Part shown: positions 61,501 to 62,000 of the stretch, piece after piece
Layout: the number at the start of each line of letters is the position of its first letter
Numbering within the stretch: the first letter of the stretch is position 1
Assembly: GCA_037447655.1 (NCBI GenBank)
Contig: JBBHKE010001566.1
Coordinates: forward strand, 1 to 62,000
DNA: 62,000 bases
Direction: 5' to 3'
DNA from: Zygnema cylindricum
Taxonomy: Eukaryota; Streptophyta; Zygnematophyceae; Zygnematales; Zygnemataceae
Notes under the pieces: model-generated
What the model was told of the DNA's origin: nothing
What the model saw: only the letters and a program-made list of their open reading frames with translations
Database searches by the model: none
Program-made: the position numbers and the translations under genes

Positions 61501-62000
61501 TCGCTATTAGAGTAAAGAAATTATTAGTGTGGGTTTTATATTAACGTCATTTATTCTAATCAAATACTGAATGGCGTGGCTGATTTTAACTATGTAAAGA
61601 ATTGGCGTTGAGAAAAAAACGATTAGTGTTATTAACACTATTTTTGTGGCTAGAGGGGCAAAAAAAAACATGCAACGATTATTGTTATTAGCCCTAATAG
61701 TGGTCTGGTGTTACTATAGTGTTAATAATAACACTAATTAGTTAAGGGGCACGTAATGAGCGGCGTTGCAGAACATAATTTACTGTAATTCTAATAAAGT
61801 GTTAACGCTAATGATTTACTAATTCTAATAATGATTTACGGTGTACTTTCCCTCTGACTTTGTTTTTTTTTTGTCCTTCCCATGGTTCTTGGGAAATTCT
61901 TGCACCAGTCGGCTATCTCAACTTTCCCTCTGACTTATTTCTGACTTAATTTTTTAATGGTTTATCCTTTACAGGGTTCTTTGGAGTGTCTTGCACCACT
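58540..62000 (+). CDS. NADPH:quinone oxidoreductase (zeta-crystallin type), 3' end missing
   Basis: These medium-chain dehydrogenase/reductases reduce quinones by one electron using NADPH. Five exons are present: 58540-58752, 59546-59687, 60366-60592, 60910-61167 and 61975-62000, where the window ends. All phases agree. The N-terminal 55 or so residues before MPKAIKVYETGGPEV are basic and Ser/Asn-rich and look like an organelle transit peptide. Then VLKWEDVEVGEPGPGQVKIR, GLNFIDVYFRTGVYK, GFEGVGVVTAVGSGLTGRVI and LKGMTAQFLLRRCFK follow. The cofactor site is HAAAGGVGSLLCQWGKALGA and then VVYDSVGKDTVQ-GSLECLAP. No zinc-binding cysteines are seen, as expected for this family. About 100 C-terminal residues should lie beyond the window. 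Similarity to the Arabidopsis protein is high throughout, from memory. Confidence 0.94.
58840..59040. repeat. Degenerate tandem repeat in quinone oxidoreductase intron 1
   Basis: About seven imperfect copies, roughly 25-35 bp apart, of a unit like CGTGTATTTTACGGTGTA, in places with TACTGTGCAC or GGCATAACATG. The repeated GGTGTA words recall the MITE termini, but no intact end is present. Confidence 0.6.
59732..59915. mobile_element. MITE-family copy with duplicated left end
   Basis: The left terminus TACACCGTGAATGGCTATTA at 59732 is repeated at 59804 (TACACCGTGAATGGCTGTTA) with about 60 bp of similar following sequence. One right terminus, CAGTGATTCATGGTGTA, ends at 59915. It lies in intron 2 of the quinone oxidoreductase. 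Confidence 0.75.
60774..60816 (+). repeat. Duplicated start of quinone oxidoreductase exon 4
   Basis: GAGTTTTTGCAGATTCAACC followed by AGGGGGCAATATTATGGTT matches the acceptor and first codons of exon 4 (60897-60939) at about 35 of 42 bases, offset by 123 bp. The copy keeps the AG acceptor and reads IQPGGNIMVR against VQPGHTILVH. It then diverges. Confidence 0.8.
61422..61845. mobile_element. Nested or merged MITE-family copies in intron 4
   Basis: The outer ends are TACACTGCCCATTGTGAATA at 61422 and TAATGATTTACGGTGTA ending at 61845. A further left-type terminus, TACATCATGAATCGCTATTA, lies inside at about 61490. GTGTTATTAACACTA-type words recur in between. The 424-bp length suggests one copy inserted into another, since degraded. 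Confidence 0.6.

Overview
This window is nuclear DNA from a streptophyte, meaning a land plant or one of its green-algal relatives. The evidence is AT-rich, intron-rich DNA with GT-AG splice sites and proteins that look plant-like: a SEP2-type light-harvesting-like protein, a GT37 fucosyltransferase, a plant-type MSH4, a plant-type TRAPPC11 and a plant-type NADPH:quinone oxidoreductase. I cannot name the species. There are no operons, rRNA genes, CRISPR arrays or plasmid functions. All gene models below were built by hand by joining exons whose splice sites and reading phases agree.

Layout. 1-4.6 kb: repeats, broken non-LTR retroelement fragments and a microsatellite. 4.65-13.8 kb (-): a 7-exon INCENP homologue (about 1,987 aa) with a long charged helix and a C-terminal IN-box. 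14.7-16.5 kb: two inverted non-autonomous hAT elements with 8-bp target duplications; one carries a 62-bp tandem array that was later split by a MITE. 19.2-20.3 kb (-): SEP2. 21-24.5 kb: a MITE, a degenerate repeat field and a third hAT element. 26.1-29.0 kb (+): a small mitochondrial protein resembling cytochrome c oxidase subunit VIIc. 30.8-34.5 kb (-): a TPR protein with a long Pro/Val-rich tail. 36.3-38.4 kb (+): GT37 fucosyltransferase. 39.4-47.6 kb (-): MSH4 in 23 coding exons (797 aa). 48.6-56.3 kb (+): TRAPPC11 in 9 exons (about 1,330 aa). 58.5-62.0 kb (+): the first five exons of a quinone oxidoreductase, cut by the window edge.

The genes are unrelated housekeeping functions: chromosome segregation, meiotic crossover, plastid photoprotection, respiration, cell-wall or glycoprotein fucosylation, vesicle tethering and redox. 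Nothing suggests a functional cluster. MSH4 and TRAPPC11 are head-to-head and share a 970-bp intergenic region holding two MITEs. GT37 and MSH4 are tail-to-tail.

The most informative signals are mobile-element archaeology and exon-scale duplications. A MITE family flanked by TA has a sequence-proven empty site inside a tandem repeat. The hAT elements have 8-bp target duplications. MSH4 contains a duplicated exon whose acceptor is destroyed. The quinone oxidoreductase has a duplicated exon start. I found no convincing new multi-gene system.
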